From NCBI GenBank assembly GCA_052180195.1, contig CP197469.1: 64,000 nucleotides of DNA. One strand, 5' to 3'. The position numbers were made by a program, and so were the translations under genes. Under the pieces are notes generated by a model that was not told the DNA's origin, searched no databases, and worked only from the letters and a program-made list of their open reading frames with translations. Below, in pieces: positions 26,420-35,856 of this stretch (positions are counted from its first letter, which is position 1; every line of letters begins with the position of its first letter). The stretch is from Gottfriedia sp002574545 (GTDB lineage Bacteria; Bacillota; Bacilli; Bacillales; Bacillaceae_G).

Positions 26420-27664
26420 TTGTCAGTTGGGCAAATCATCAGATTTTATCGGCAAAAAATGGGGTTAACACAGGAAGAATTAGGGAGGGGCATTTGCACA
26501 CTTTCCTATATTAGTAAAATTGAGTTAGAGCAAACAGCTTATTCCCACGATATTATTAAGGTTATTTCAGACCGGTTGAAGATTGATATAGAAAAAGAAG
26601 TTGCTCTTCTTTATGATATGGAAAATCAACTTAATCGTTGGCATAAGTTCATCATTATGCAAAAGATGGATTTTGTAGAGGCGATGTATAAAGAATTTGA
26701 AAGAATTCCATTTCTAAACTCTACTGAGTACGCAGCTTACTATACCTTGTTAAAGGCCAGATATTATATCTTAAAAAAAGATTATGTTAAGACATACTCT
26801 ATTTTACAAAGTGTAAAAAAGATCTATCAAAATCTTCCCCCTTTCGAAAAGAATCTCTACTTGCATGTGTGGGGAATCTATTACATTGAAACAGATGAAA
26901 TATCATTAGAAAAAGATACACGACAGGCGATCAATATCCTAAAAGAAATTGATATAGATAAATATAGAAATGATGAATACTACTACCACATAGCGAGAGC
27001 TAATTACTTAATTCAAAACAAAACAATGGCATATGCACAAGCTGAAAAAGCTCTGCGTCACTTTAAAGATACGAAAAACTTTAAAATGGCTTTAGAGACT
27101 GAAGCTTTTATGCTTGCACAAATTCACAATGATAAAAATACAGACATTAAACAAATAGAGGAAAGCTATTATAATTTAATTCAGGAATGTGATTTATTGA
27201 ATGCAGTTGAAATTAAGTCAATACTATTAAGTAATTTATCTTTCATTTACTGGGGAAGAAAGGATTACTTAAAATCACAAAGATTATGTATAGAAGCACT
27301 TAATCTGGTTGAAAAACCTTCAGCCCCATATCTCAAAACTCTACGTAATTATTTGATTCTTTGCCAAGACGGTAAATTAATCAAAAAAACAGAAGCGTTA
27401 AGATTGGCACATAAAGGTAAAACAATCGCAAAAAATATGAACAATATGTTATATCAAATTTTATTTAAAATAATTATTTTTCGTATAGAGTATAAAAAAA
27501 AGCAATACTACGAGTATATAGAGGAAAAAGCGCTTCCGTATTTCCAGTCAGCAAACCACTTATCTTTGTTAAAAAAATATGCTATGGAATTATACGAATA
27601 CTATCTTGAAACAGAGCAATACGAAAATGCCGCTAAAATTTCGTATATTTTAGTAGCAGTATAA
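26420..27664 (+). CDS. HTH-TPR transcriptional regulator (RRNPP-like)
   Basis: A 414-residue regulator with an N-terminal Xre-type helix-turn-helix (residues ~4-55, GQIIRFYRQKMGLTQEELG then CTLSYISKIE) and a long all-helical tail that reads as tetratricopeptide repeats. This is the layout of the Rap/NprR/PlcR peptide-responsive family. The TTG start at 26420 follows GAAGGAG. Neutral protease and matrix genes lie upstream, as for NprR, which controls a neutral protease in B. cereus. No small peptide gene is visible after the stop before the terminator, so a signalling peptide, if any, is encoded elsewhere. Confidence 0.75.
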   Translation: MSVGQIIRFYRQKMGLTQEELGRGICTLSYISKIELEQTAYSHDIIKVISDRLKIDIEKEVALLYDMENQLNRWHKFIIMQKMDFVEAMYKEFERIPFLNSTEYAAYYTLLKARYYILKKDYVKTYSILQSVKKIYQNLPPFEKNLYLHVWGIYYIETDEISLEKDTRQAINILKEIDIDKYRNDEYYYHIARANYLIQNKTMAYAQAEKALRHFKDTKNFKMALETEAFMLAQIHNDKNTDIKQIEESYYNLIQECDLLNAVEIKSILLSNLSFIYWGRKDYLKSQRLCIEALNLVEKPSAPYLKTLRNYLILCQDGKLIKKTEALRLAHKGKTIAKNMNNMLYQILFKIIIFRIEYKKKQYYEYIEEKALPYFQSANHLSLLKKYAMELYEYYLETEQYENAAKISYILVAV

Positions 27665-27717
27665 AGTTAACATTAGCAATAATCATGGAATAGATCTATT
27701 TCTATAAAAATATATGT

Positions 27718-27776
27718 AAAAGACTAAACCTATGTTTCCAAGTAATATACTTGCTAACAATGGTTTAGTCTTTTTT
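27718..27776 (+). terminator. Terminator after the HTH-TPR regulator
   Basis: AAAAGACTAAACC and GGTTTAGTCTTTTTT form the arms, with a second small stem in the loop. Confidence 0.75.
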
Positions 27777-27853
27777 GTGTCCACTTTCTATTGGTATATC
27801 TTGATGGTATGTCTTAAAATTTGTAGATTTTTTAAGTTTGGGAATGCTCTATT

Positions 27854-29386
27854 TTAATTCTCCGCTAACTTTTTCTTAAAGTTAGTACTAGTAGTTTTTT
27901 CTTTTACGACAGGTTCCTCTGCAGCTGTTACACGTTTGATAAAGAAAGCAAGTACTAGCGCAACTGCGGCAACGAAAACCGTCACATAAAATGAGAAATT
28001 AATTCCTTCTAACATTGCTTTCATTGTGATCTCTTGTTTAATTTGAGCAAGCATCTCAGGTGTAGGTTTACTAGTCACATGTTTCATCGCTTCGGCAGCA
28101 AGTTCTTTAGCTTTTGATTCTGTACGATTCGACATCACTGTTACGAGTAAAGCAGTACCAATCGCACCAGATACTTGCTGTAAAGTATTATTCATCGCAG
28201 TACCATGTGGATAGAATCGTTTTGGTAATTGATTTAAACCATTTGTTGATACTGGCATCATGACCATCGACATACCGAACATACGTAATGAGTATAAAAT
28301 AATAATATGTGTATAAGTTGTATCCATTGTTAATTTACTTAATAAATAAGTAGTAACCGTCATAATCGCTAATCCTGTTACTGCAAGTATTCTTCCGCCA
28401 ATCTTATCAAATAACTTACCCGTAATTGGCGACATAATTGCCATTAATAAAGCACCTGGTAATAGCATTAACCCTGCATCAAATGGTTTGATGCCGCGAA
28501 GTGTTTGAGTGTAAATCGGTAAAAGCATCATTGCTGAGAACATAGCCATTGTGACAACAATTGAGATCGCTGATGATAAAGCAAACATAGGGTAGCGATA
28601 AATTCTAAAGTTTAACATTGGCGTATCAAGTTTTAATTGACGTACAATAAAGGCGACTAATGAAATAACCCCTGCAATTATTGTAACGAAAACTTCTGGA
28701 CTATCCCATCCTTTCGTTCCTGCAGTACTAAAACCGTACAATAATCCACCAAAACCAATACTTGATAAAAGAACAGAGAAAAGGTCGATTGTACTGTTTG
28801 ATTTCTCTTTTTTATCTTTCAGTAAGAAAAAGCCAATAATTAAAATCGTCAGTGCAATTGGAGAAACAACATGGAACAGCATTCTCCAGTCATAATGTTC
28901 GATAATCCAACCTGATAAAGTTGGTCCGATTGCTGGTGCACCCATCATTACTAACCCAAAGAAGCCCATTGCAGTTCCTCGTTTTTCAACAGGGAAGCTA
29001 GTTAGCATAACATTCATTAATAATGGCATTAAAATAGCCGAACCGGAAGCTTGAATCATGCGGCCCGCTAATAATAAAGAAAATACATGTGCAAATCCTG
29101 CAGTTAAAGTACCAATATTAAATAAAAGTAGTGCAGTTAAAAATAAATGTCTAACAGAAAATTTTTGGATTAAAAAAGCAGTAGTCGGAATTAATATTCC
29201 ATTTACTAGCATATATCCAGTAGAAAGCCATTGAACAGTCGAAGGCTCTACGTCTAAATCCTTCATAATGGAAGGTAAAGCAATATTAAGTAAAGTATTG
29301 TTTAAGAAAGCAATAAAAGCTCCAACCATTAAGATTGTAATAATTCCGTATGGTGGATTAATCGATTTATTCATGGACTGATCCAT
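27854..29386 (-). CDS. MFS multidrug efflux pump, DHA2 family
   Basis: A 510-residue, 14-helix drug:proton antiporter of the EmrB/QacA subfamily. Motif A-like loops follow helix 2, and the antiporter motif C appears as GFFGLVMMGAPAIGPTLSG near residue 140. The start at 29386 is preceded by GAGGAGGGG; an in-frame extension to 29485 overlaps the promoter. A TetR-type regulator is divergently transcribed, and a perfect palindrome lies in the leader, so expression is probably induced by a substrate of the pump. The substrate is unknown. Confidence 0.88.
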   Translation of the reverse strand: MDQSMNKSINPPYGIITILMVGAFIAFLNNTLLNIALPSIMKDLDVEPSTVQWLSTGYMLVNGILIPTTAFLIQKFSVRHLFLTALLLFNIGTLTAGFAHVFSLLLAGRMIQASGSAILMPLLMNVMLTSFPVEKRGTAMGFFGLVMMGAPAIGPTLSGWIIEHYDWRMLFHVVSPIALTILIIGFFLLKDKKEKSNSTIDLFSVLLSSIGFGGLLYGFSTAGTKGWDSPEVFVTIIAGVISLVAFIVRQLKLDTPMLNFRIYRYPMFALSSAISIVVTMAMFSAMMLLPIYTQTLRGIKPFDAGLMLLPGALLMAIMSPITGKLFDKIGGRILAVTGLAIMTVTTYLLSKLTMDTTYTHIIILYSLRMFGMSMVMMPVSTNGLNQLPKRFYPHGTAMNNTLQQVSGAIGTALLVTVMSNRTESKAKELAAEAMKHVTSKPTPEMLAQIKQEITMKAMLEGINFSFYVTVFVAAVALVLAFFIKRVTAAEEPVVKEKTTSTNFKKKLAEN

Positions 29387-29410
29387 GATTTCCCCTCCTC
29401 TTTGTACATC

Positions 29411-29430
29411 TAGTTCAATTTTTTGAACTA
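29411..29430. promoter_or_regulatory. Palindromic operator between efflux pump and TetR genes
   Basis: TAGTTCAA (29411-29418) and TTGAACTA (29423-29430) form a perfect palindrome with a 4-nt centre. It lies between the predicted pump promoter and the pump ribosome site. A second spaced inverted pair, CTAGTTAA (29531) and TTAACTAG (29577), flanks the likely tetR promoter. Confidence 0.6.
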
Positions 29431-29456
29431 TGTTTCCATCATCTATATAAGATAAT

Positions 29457-29485
29457 ATGATATACCATTCATTCATTAGATGCAA
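29457..29485 (-). promoter_or_regulatory. Predicted sigma-A promoter of the efflux pump
   Basis: On the minus strand TTGCAT (29485-29480) and TATCAT (29462-29457) are 17 nt apart. The palindrome at 29411-29430 would lie just downstream of the transcription start. Confidence 0.5.
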
Positions 29486-29599
29486 TTATAATAACCATTA
29501 GAAATCTTTAATAAACTAAGAAGATATTTACTAGTTAAAAATGCTAAAATAATGTACTATGTTTTTTAAGCAGTCATTAACTAGAACCAAGGTGATTAT

Positions 29600-30490
29600 A
29601 TGAATGATCGTAAACAGCATGTTGTAAAAATAGCTCATGAATTGTTTATTGAAAAAGGATTTCAAGCAACATCTATTCAAGACATATTAGACTATAGCGG
29701 TATTTCGAAAGGTACATTTTATAACTATTTTTCGTCAAAAAGTGATTTAGTAGTCGCACTATTTAATATGATTTATAAAAAGCTTGAACATGAAAGAAAT
29801 GAGTTGTTGATCGGACAGAGCCCTTCAAATATTGAAATTTTCATTAAGCAAATAACTTTATTAATGGAGGCAAATAGAGATAATAAATTGATTTCTCTAT
29901 TTGAAGAAGTAATTTATATAAATGACTTAGATATTAAACAGTTCATAAGAGAAGGTAATTTTAAGACATTAAATTGGGTATATACACGTTTAATAGACAT
30001 CTTTGGTAGTGAGAAGAAAGACTTTTTATTAGATAGTGCCATTATGTTTTTAGGAATTATACACCATAATGTGAGGTACTATGACCTCGCAAAAGATATG
30101 AATATTAGTATGGATCAAGTTGTTCGATTTAGTGTAAAACGTTTGATTAAGATTGTTGAGGATGTTGAGGAATCTGGTGAACAATTATTCAATTTACAAT
30201 TATTAGATAGATGGTTACCAGTAAGAAAGACCGAAGAAAATTTTCAACAAAAGCTATGTAGTGTTATTTGTACAATAAAAAAATCAGTTATAAATAGTAA
30301 AGAACAACAAAAGTACAATGAGCTACTAGATTTTATACAAAACGAATTGTTGCAGTCAAAAACGCCGCGAAAATTTTTAATTGAAAGTGCATTAGCATCC
30401 TTGAACGACGGGAAAGCGTTACTTGGAGAAAAAGGAATAAAAAGGCTGAATGAGTTGATCGACGTTAATTTTATTCAACATGTAAAATAA
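29600..30490 (+). CDS. TetR/AcrR-family transcriptional regulator
   Basis: A 296-residue regulator with an N-terminal TetR helix-turn-helix (residues ~8-52: ELFIEKGFQATSIQDILDY, then GISKGTFYNYFSSKSDLV). The ligand domain is all-helical and longer than the usual 190-210 residues, with about 90 extra C-terminal residues. It is divergent from the DHA2 efflux pump and most likely represses it through the palindrome in the shared region. ATG start at 29600 with AAGGTGAT upstream. Confidence 0.88.
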   Translation: MNDRKQHVVKIAHELFIEKGFQATSIQDILDYSGISKGTFYNYFSSKSDLVVALFNMIYKKLEHERNELLIGQSPSNIEIFIKQITLLMEANRDNKLISLFEEVIYINDLDIKQFIREGNFKTLNWVYTRLIDIFGSEKKDFLLDSAIMFLGIIHHNVRYYDLAKDMNISMDQVVRFSVKRLIKIVEDVEESGEQLFNLQLLDRWLPVRKTEENFQQKLCSVICTIKKSVINSKEQQKYNELLDFIQNELLQSKTPRKFLIESALASLNDGKALLGEKGIKRLNELIDVNFIQHVK

Positions 30491-30502
30491 CTCAATGAAT
30501 AT

Positions 30503-30550
30503 AAAAGAAGACCATTCTGTAGCTTTAATGCTTAGGATGGTTTTCTTTTG
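30503..30550 (+). terminator. Terminator of the tetR-type gene
   Basis: AAAAGAAGACCAT and ATGGTTTTCTTTT pair imperfectly and end in a T-rich tract. Confidence 0.6.
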
Positions 30551-30710
30551 TTTTAAAAAATGATTAGGTCAAATGTTCCGAAGCTAAAGTTGTTTTTTCC
30601 CTTTGATTTCTTCAATTCGATAAGTTCAATACAACTTTCGTCTACTTTTATGAAAAAAAACTAGATTAGAATCAGTATAAATGTCGTTATTATACTTTTT
30701 TTACCACTAA

Positions 30711-30741
30711 TTGACAAAAAATTCTGAATTGGTGATATACT
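30711..30741 (+). promoter_or_regulatory. Predicted promoter of cstA
   Basis: TTGACA (30711-30716) is an exact -35. TATACT (30736-30741) carries an extended TGn. The spacer is 19 nt, longer than optimal. It lies about 35 nt ahead of the start codon. Confidence 0.6.
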
Positions 30742-30774
30742 TTCTTTTATAAATGAAAAAGGAGGATCTTGGTT

Positions 30775-32850
30775 GTGAAATCTTTAAAATCAATAGTAGT
30801 TTGGGGATTAATTTCAATACTTGGAGCTTTCTGTTTTTCTGTATTAGCTTTAAAAAGAGGGGAAACAATCAATGCAATTTGGCTCCTCACAGCTGCAGTT
30901 TGTACATATGCAGTAGCTTATCGTTTTTATAGTAAGTTTATTGCAGAAAAAGTATTTAAACTTGATGAAGATCGTAAAACACCTGCGGAAATTAATAATG
31001 ATGGTAAAGACTTTGTACCAACGAATAAGTGGGTATTATTTGGTCATCATTTTGCAGCGATTGCAGGGGCTGGACCTCTAGTTGGACCAATTTTAGCTGC
31101 GCAAATGGGTTATTTGCCCGGAACAATTTGGATTATTGTAGGGGTTGTATTTGCTGGAGCAGTACAGGATTTTGTCATATTAGCTGCTTCGACACGTAGA
31201 AATGGTAAATCGCTTGGAGAAATGATTAAAGAAGAGATTGGTCCTATAACTGGGGTCATTGCTTTAATTGGTATTTTAGGAATTATGGTTATTTTATTAG
31301 CTGTTTTAGCGTTAGTTGTAGTTAAAGCGCTTGCAGGAAGTCCGTGGGGAATGTTTACGATTGCAGCAACTATTCCAATCGCGATTTTCATGGGTATTTA
31401 TATGCGATACATACGTCCAGGCCGAGTAGGAGAAGGGTCTTTTATTGGCGTGATTTTATTACTAATTTCATTATTTGCAGGTCAATTTGTGGCAGAAAAT
31501 CCAACATTAGCGGCAATGTTTACGTTTAAGGGAGAAACAATTGCTCTTATGTTAATTGGTTATGGATTTATAGCATCAGTACTTCCAGTTTGGTTACTAT
31601 TAGCTCCACGTGATTATTTAAGCACATTTTTGAAGGTTGGTACGATTTTAGCTTTAGCAATCGGCATTATTATCGTAGCACCTGACTTACAAATGCCGGC
31701 CGTTACAAAATTTATTGACGGAACAGGACCAGTTTTCGCCGGAAATCTATTTCCATTTTTATTTATAACAATTGCTTGTGGATCTGTTTCTGGATTCCAT
31801 GCATTAGTTTCTTCAGGAACAACTCCTAAAATGATTGAGCGTGAAACGCATGCACGAGCTATTGGTTACGGTGCTATGTTAACGGAGTCTTTTGTAGCTG
31901 TAATGGCTATGATTGCGGCTTGTTTATTAACTCCAGGTGCATATTTTGCTATTAATAGCCCACCTGCTGTAATTGGAACTGACGTGAATCAAGTGGCTCA
32001 AGTTGTTTCAAGCTGGGGCTTTACTATTGCTCCAAATGATTTAACTACGCTAGCGAAAGATGTAGGGGAACAAACAATTCTTTCTCGAACTGGTGGAGCA
32101 CCGACCTTAGCAATCGGCATGGCGGCACTCTTTTCAAAAGTAATCGGTGGTAAGGCATTAATGGCTTTTTGGTATCATTTTGCTATTTTATTTGAGGCAT
32201 TATTTATATTAACAACAATTGATGCTGGAACCAGGATCGGACGTTATATGACGCAAGATATTTTAGGAAATGTGTATAAGCCACTTGGAAAGACTGATTC
32301 ACTTCCTGCAAATTTAATTGCGACAGCCATTTGCGTTTTCGGCTGGGGGTATTTCCTTTATCAAGGAGTTATTGATCCACTTGGTGGCATTAATACTTTA
32401 TGGCCATTATTCGGTATCGCAAACCAAATGCTTGCAGCGATTGCATTATTGTTGGGCACAACGATCCTACTGAAAATGGGGAAAAAGGTATATGCTTGGA
32501 TTACATTAGTGCCAACAATATGGATCTTAATCATCACAATGACAGCCGGTTGGCAAAAACTATTTCATCCAGCACCAAAAATAGGGTTCTTAGCGCATGC
32601 TAAAATTTTTAAAGATGTAGATGCTGGGACGATCCTTGCTCCGGCAACTAGTAAAGCACAAATGAACCAGATTATTCTAAATGACTATATTGATGCAACG
32701 ATTTGTGGTTTGTTTATGATCATCGTACTTTTAGTTCTAATTGCTTCGGTTCGAAATTGGATAAATATATTATCTAATAAACCAATAAAATTACATGAAA
32801 CTCCATACATTAAACGGGAAGAAAGTGAACCGAAAAATTATGCATTATAA
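30775..32850 (+). CDS. cstA: Carbon starvation protein CstA, peptide/pyruvate transporter family
   Basis: A 691-residue polytopic membrane protein of the CstA family, which imports peptides or pyruvate during carbon limitation. More than 14 hydrophobic segments are visible. Conserved stretches include GHHFAAIAGAGPLVGPILAA near residue 75 and HALVSSGTTPKMIERE near 345. The GTG at 30775 has AAAGGAGG at about 9 nt; the TTG two codons earlier is too close. A small YbdD-type gene overlaps the translational unit at its 3' end. No cre site was seen upstream. Confidence 0.93.
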   Translation: MKSLKSIVVWGLISILGAFCFSVLALKRGETINAIWLLTAAVCTYAVAYRFYSKFIAEKVFKLDEDRKTPAEINNDGKDFVPTNKWVLFGHHFAAIAGAGPLVGPILAAQMGYLPGTIWIIVGVVFAGAVQDFVILAASTRRNGKSLGEMIKEEIGPITGVIALIGILGIMVILLAVLALVVVKALAGSPWGMFTIAATIPIAIFMGIYMRYIRPGRVGEGSFIGVILLLISLFAGQFVAENPTLAAMFTFKGETIALMLIGYGFIASVLPVWLLLAPRDYLSTFLKVGTILALAIGIIIVAPDLQMPAVTKFIDGTGPVFAGNLFPFLFITIACGSVSGFHALVSSGTTPKMIERETHARAIGYGAMLTESFVAVMAMIAACLLTPGAYFAINSPPAVIGTDVNQVAQVVSSWGFTIAPNDLTTLAKDVGEQTILSRTGGAPTLAIGMAALFSKVIGGKALMAFWYHFAILFEALFILTTIDAGTRIGRYMTQDILGNVYKPLGKTDSLPANLIATAICVFGWGYFLYQGVIDPLGGINTLWPLFGIANQMLAAIALLLGTTILLKMGKKVYAWITLVPTIWILIITMTAGWQKLFHPAPKIGFLAHAKIFKDVDAGTILAPATSKAQMNQIILNDYIDATICGLFMIIVLLVLIASVRNWINILSNKPIKLHETPYIKREESEPKNYAL

Positions 32851-32851
32851 G

Positions 32852-33043
32852 ATGGAGGAGTTTAAAAAATATTATAAGCAGTTTATTAGTTTATTAGTAG
32901 GTGTACCAAGCTATGAGAAATATGTAGAACATATGAAAGCACACCATCCAAATCAACCAATTCAATCTAGAAAAGAGTTCTTTATCGAAGCGCAAGAGTC
33001 ACGTTATAATTCTAAAGGTGGTAAAGTTACTCGTTGTTGCTAA
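32852..33043 (+). CDS. YbdD/YjiX family small protein
   Basis: A 63-residue basic protein of the type regularly encoded after cstA. It has VGVPSYEKYVEHMKAHHP, then a C-terminal ESRYNSKGGKVTRCC with the family's paired Cys. The ATG at 32852 begins one base after the cstA stop, so it is probably translated by coupling; longer in-frame starts at 32795 and 32840 lie within cstA. Its function is unknown; a role with CstA is inferred from linkage. Confidence 0.8.
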   Translation: MEEFKKYYKQFISLLVGVPSYEKYVEHMKAHHPNQPIQSRKEFFIEAQESRYNSKGGKVTRCC

Positions 33044-33092
33044 AAAAGTATAATAAAACAGGCTACACTTCTAAATAATTTAATACATGAAG

Positions 33093-33122
33093 AAAATCCA
33101 CAAGAATATCTTGTGGATTTTT
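33093..33122. terminator. Bidirectional terminator between ybdD-like and ydeI-like genes
   Basis: AAAATCCACAAGA and TCTTGTGGATTTT are perfect arms with T-runs on both strands, between two convergent genes. Confidence 0.75.
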
Positions 33123-33127
33123 GACTT

Positions 33128-33799
33128 TTATTTTTTATTCCTGCGATATAAATCCATTGTTTTATAACCAGCACCTAAGGCCATTTTCATTTCTTCACGC
33201 CTTTTTGTTTTCGTTGCTTCTTGCTTAGCGCTATATATATAACGAGCCCAGTCTTTACGATACCCAGGAGTTAGAGAATTATAGATCTTAAGTATATTAG
33301 GAGAATCTTCTAAATCTTTTTCAACGTTTGGAATCATATCGATATAGTCATCGACACATTGACTTGGTTTCGATGAGTTGTCAGCTTTTGTTTTCGTCGT
33401 ATCTTTTAATCCAACAACCGTAAAGACATCATCAAGTCCAACCATTCGAGCAAATTTAATTGAACTTGAACCAATATAGCCGCTCTCATCAGCACCTAAT
33501 CCTTCGAATAAATCGTCACGATGAATATAAGTCGGGTAGACTTTGTTTCCTTTTTTAGGATAGGCAATAAAAATATAACCATTTTTATCTAAATAATGAT
33601 TCTGGATAATTTTTGGGACTAGTTCTTTTAGTGAGTCCATATCAAGTACAAAAGCAAATATGAGATCGTAAGGATGGTTTTGTAGATCCGTATCAAAATG
33701 TGGTAAATCTGCAAAATAATTTGCATCACTCGGTTGATTTAAAATGGTAGCTTTTTTATACTTTTTTAAATTTAGTTTTTCAACAATGGTTTTCGTCAT
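33128..33799 (-). CDS. YdeI/OmpD-associated family protein
   Basis: A 223-residue cytoplasmic protein. The C-terminal ~60 residues contain SLTPGYRKDWARYIYSAKQE followed by TKTKRREEM, the signature of the bacteriocin-protection YdeI/OmpD-associated (OmdA) family. The N-terminal part looks like a DUF3052-type domain seen in related Bacillus proteins. Biochemical activity is not known. It stands alone between a terminator and the BceB-like operon end. GGAGGATCGGG lies upstream of the ATG. Confidence 0.6.
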   Translation of the reverse strand: MTKTIVEKLNLKKYKKATILNQPSDANYFADLPHFDTDLQNHPYDLIFAFVLDMDSLKELVPKIIQNHYLDKNGYIFIAYPKKGNKVYPTYIHRDDLFEGLGADESGYIGSSSIKFARMVGLDDVFTVVGLKDTTKTKADNSSKPSQCVDDYIDMIPNVEKDLEDSPNILKIYNSLTPGYRKDWARYIYSAKQEATKTKRREEMKMALGAGYKTMDLYRRNKK

Positions 33800-33858
33800 C
33801 CCGATCCTCCTATAAAGTAGTATGTATAAAGATTTTATAAATCAAAATAAGTAAAAAA

Positions 33859-33891
33859 ATAATAGAAGCTCAAGGTTCCAGCTTCTATTAT
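33859..33891 (-). terminator. Terminator of the bceAB-like operon
   Basis: ATAATAGAAGCT and AGCTTCTATTAT are perfect 12-nt arms. On the minus strand they are followed by a long T-run. Confidence 0.8.
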
Positions 33892-33912
33892 TTAATAGGA
33901 AGTAGTATTAGT

Positions 33913-35856
33913 CTAAAGAGCTTCTTTAATTACTTTTTTATAATAAAGAACGGATAAAAGACCAAATACAGAGTATAAAATAGCATATAAAACCATCACG
34001 ATTATCATTGGTGTCCAAACTTCAGTACCGAATAAGAACCATCCAGATTGGACAGCAAAATAGCTATGGATCAGTCCGATTACTAAAGGGATACCGAAAT
34101 TAAATAGTTGTTTAGAGCGTATTCCTCTTAATAAGTCTCTACGAGAGAAACCTAGTTTACGTAAAATTGTATAATTCGGTTTCTCGTCAACACTTTCATC
34201 CATTTGTTTAAAGTATAAAATACATCCTGATGTCATTAAGAACGTTAGTCCTAAAAATCCGACGATGAACATAATAAGACCCATATTTGCTTTCTGGGTT
34301 TTAATGATTTCAATTCTAGAATCATTAGGATAATTCTTATCTAATTGATGATTCATAAAAATATCATTTGCTTTTTCGATTAGTTTTTCATCACTTATAT
34401 TAATGCCATTATAGATAGTAGAATCTTTTTGAATTGATGGATCAAGATTCTGTTTTAACGTTTTATACACTTGATTGTCTACTATGACAGTAGGAAATCC
34501 ACCATTTGTGAAGTAGGAAGGTATAATCTTTTCACGTTTTAATCCTAAATAGTTTAAATTAAACTTTTCCTTATTGCTAATTAATTCAACTTGCCCTGAT
34601 TCCTTTATCGTCATAAACTTTTGTAGCATATCATCGTATCCAGTAAATAACGCTTCATTAGAATGGAGGTTTACTTTAATTGACTTTTCACTTACGACGG
34701 CAAGTGGAAACTTTTCTGTATCCTTCATCATACCGTCTAACCCTTTTTCTAGTATATTCTTTATATTTGCATTAACTTGAATAACCTCAGTATGTTCTTC
34801 TGTATATTTAATACCATTTTTATTTAGCGCAGATGTGAAAGTTTGTAAATCCTTCTTATTATTTAAGAAAAAATCAGCAGGGACATGGCTCTCAGCTGTC
34901 TTTTCAGCAGAATAATAAGAAATATAGCTTAAAGATAATAAACCAATTGCTAGTGCCGATACAGTTGTAATAATGGTTAGTAACAAAGCATTAGACTTCA
35001 TTCTAAACATAATTGAAGATAAAGAGAGAACATCATTAATATTTAAATAGCCCTTTTTCTTTTTTCGAACGATATTTAAAATAAAGCGAACAGAGCTTTT
35101 ATATACTAAATAAGTCCCAATGATGACAGACGCTAAAATATAGATCATTACTGCAAATAGTTCAGTCGTAGTTGTAAAATCACCATCAAATAGTTTTGAT
35201 GATAAATAGTAACCTGAAATAATTAGTAAGATACCTAAAATTCCAATAGCTATTTCAAAAATAGACATTTTTTTAAGCTTACCTTCAGTCGATGAGACTA
35301 CTCGGAATAAAGATAAAATAGTTTGTCTTTTTATAAAGACATAATTCATTAACATAATGAAAGCATAAATGACAACAAATACAATTAATGTCTGTACTAA
35401 AGCTTCTGAAGAAAAATGTAAAGTAGCGATCGCTTTAACGCCTACGATTTTATATAAAATCATAATGATTAGCCTTGAAATCGAAAAACCTACTAAGATC
35501 CCAAGAGCCAGTGAACTAAAATAGAGAATACAATTTTCAACTGTTAAAATACCAAAAATCCTGTTTTTAGTCATACCGATTAATTGAAACAAACCAATTT
35601 CTTTACTTCTTCTTTTTATGAAAATCATATTTGCATATAAAAGGAAAATCGAAACGATTGCAACAAGTAAAATCGACGCCGAGCGAATTGCTGCTGCTCC
35701 TTTGATCGAACCCTTTGTCGCTTCCATTGATGGGTCATATTGTAAGGTAACAAATGAGAAGTATAAAGCAGCACTAAACACTAAAGCAAAAACATATAAA
35801 TAATAGTTTTTTATATTCTTTTTTAAATTTCGGAATATCAAATGATTAATGCTCAT
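33913..35856 (-). CDS. BceB-like ABC transporter permease (antimicrobial peptide resistance)
   Basis: A 647-residue permease of the peptide-resistance BceB/FtsX family. One N-terminal helix is followed by paired helix blocks, a large extracellular domain of about 200 residues (about 310-515), and three C-terminal helices, the layout that both removes cell-wall-active peptides from lipid targets and signals to a BceS-type kinase. The start at 35856 follows AGGTGGTG and overlaps the ATPase gene by 11 nt, indicating coupled translation. The target drug (bacitracin or another lipid II binder) cannot be told. Confidence 0.88.
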   Translation of the reverse strand: MSINHLIFRNLKKNIKNYYLYVFALVFSAALYFSFVTLQYDPSMEATKGSIKGAAAIRSASILLVAIVSIFLLYANMIFIKRRSKEIGLFQLIGMTKNRIFGILTVENCILYFSSLALGILVGFSISRLIIMILYKIVGVKAIATLHFSSEALVQTLIVFVVIYAFIMLMNYVFIKRQTILSLFRVVSSTEGKLKKMSIFEIAIGILGILLIISGYYLSSKLFDGDFTTTTELFAVMIYILASVIIGTYLVYKSSVRFILNIVRKKKKGYLNINDVLSLSSIMFRMKSNALLLTIITTVSALAIGLLSLSYISYYSAEKTAESHVPADFFLNNKKDLQTFTSALNKNGIKYTEEHTEVIQVNANIKNILEKGLDGMMKDTEKFPLAVVSEKSIKVNLHSNEALFTGYDDMLQKFMTIKESGQVELISNKEKFNLNYLGLKREKIIPSYFTNGGFPTVIVDNQVYKTLKQNLDPSIQKDSTIYNGINISDEKLIEKANDIFMNHQLDKNYPNDSRIEIIKTQKANMGLIMFIVGFLGLTFLMTSGCILYFKQMDESVDEKPNYTILRKLGFSRRDLLRGIRSKQLFNFGIPLVIGLIHSYFAVQSGWFLFGTEVWTPMIIVMVLYAILYSVFGLLSVLYYKKVIKEAL

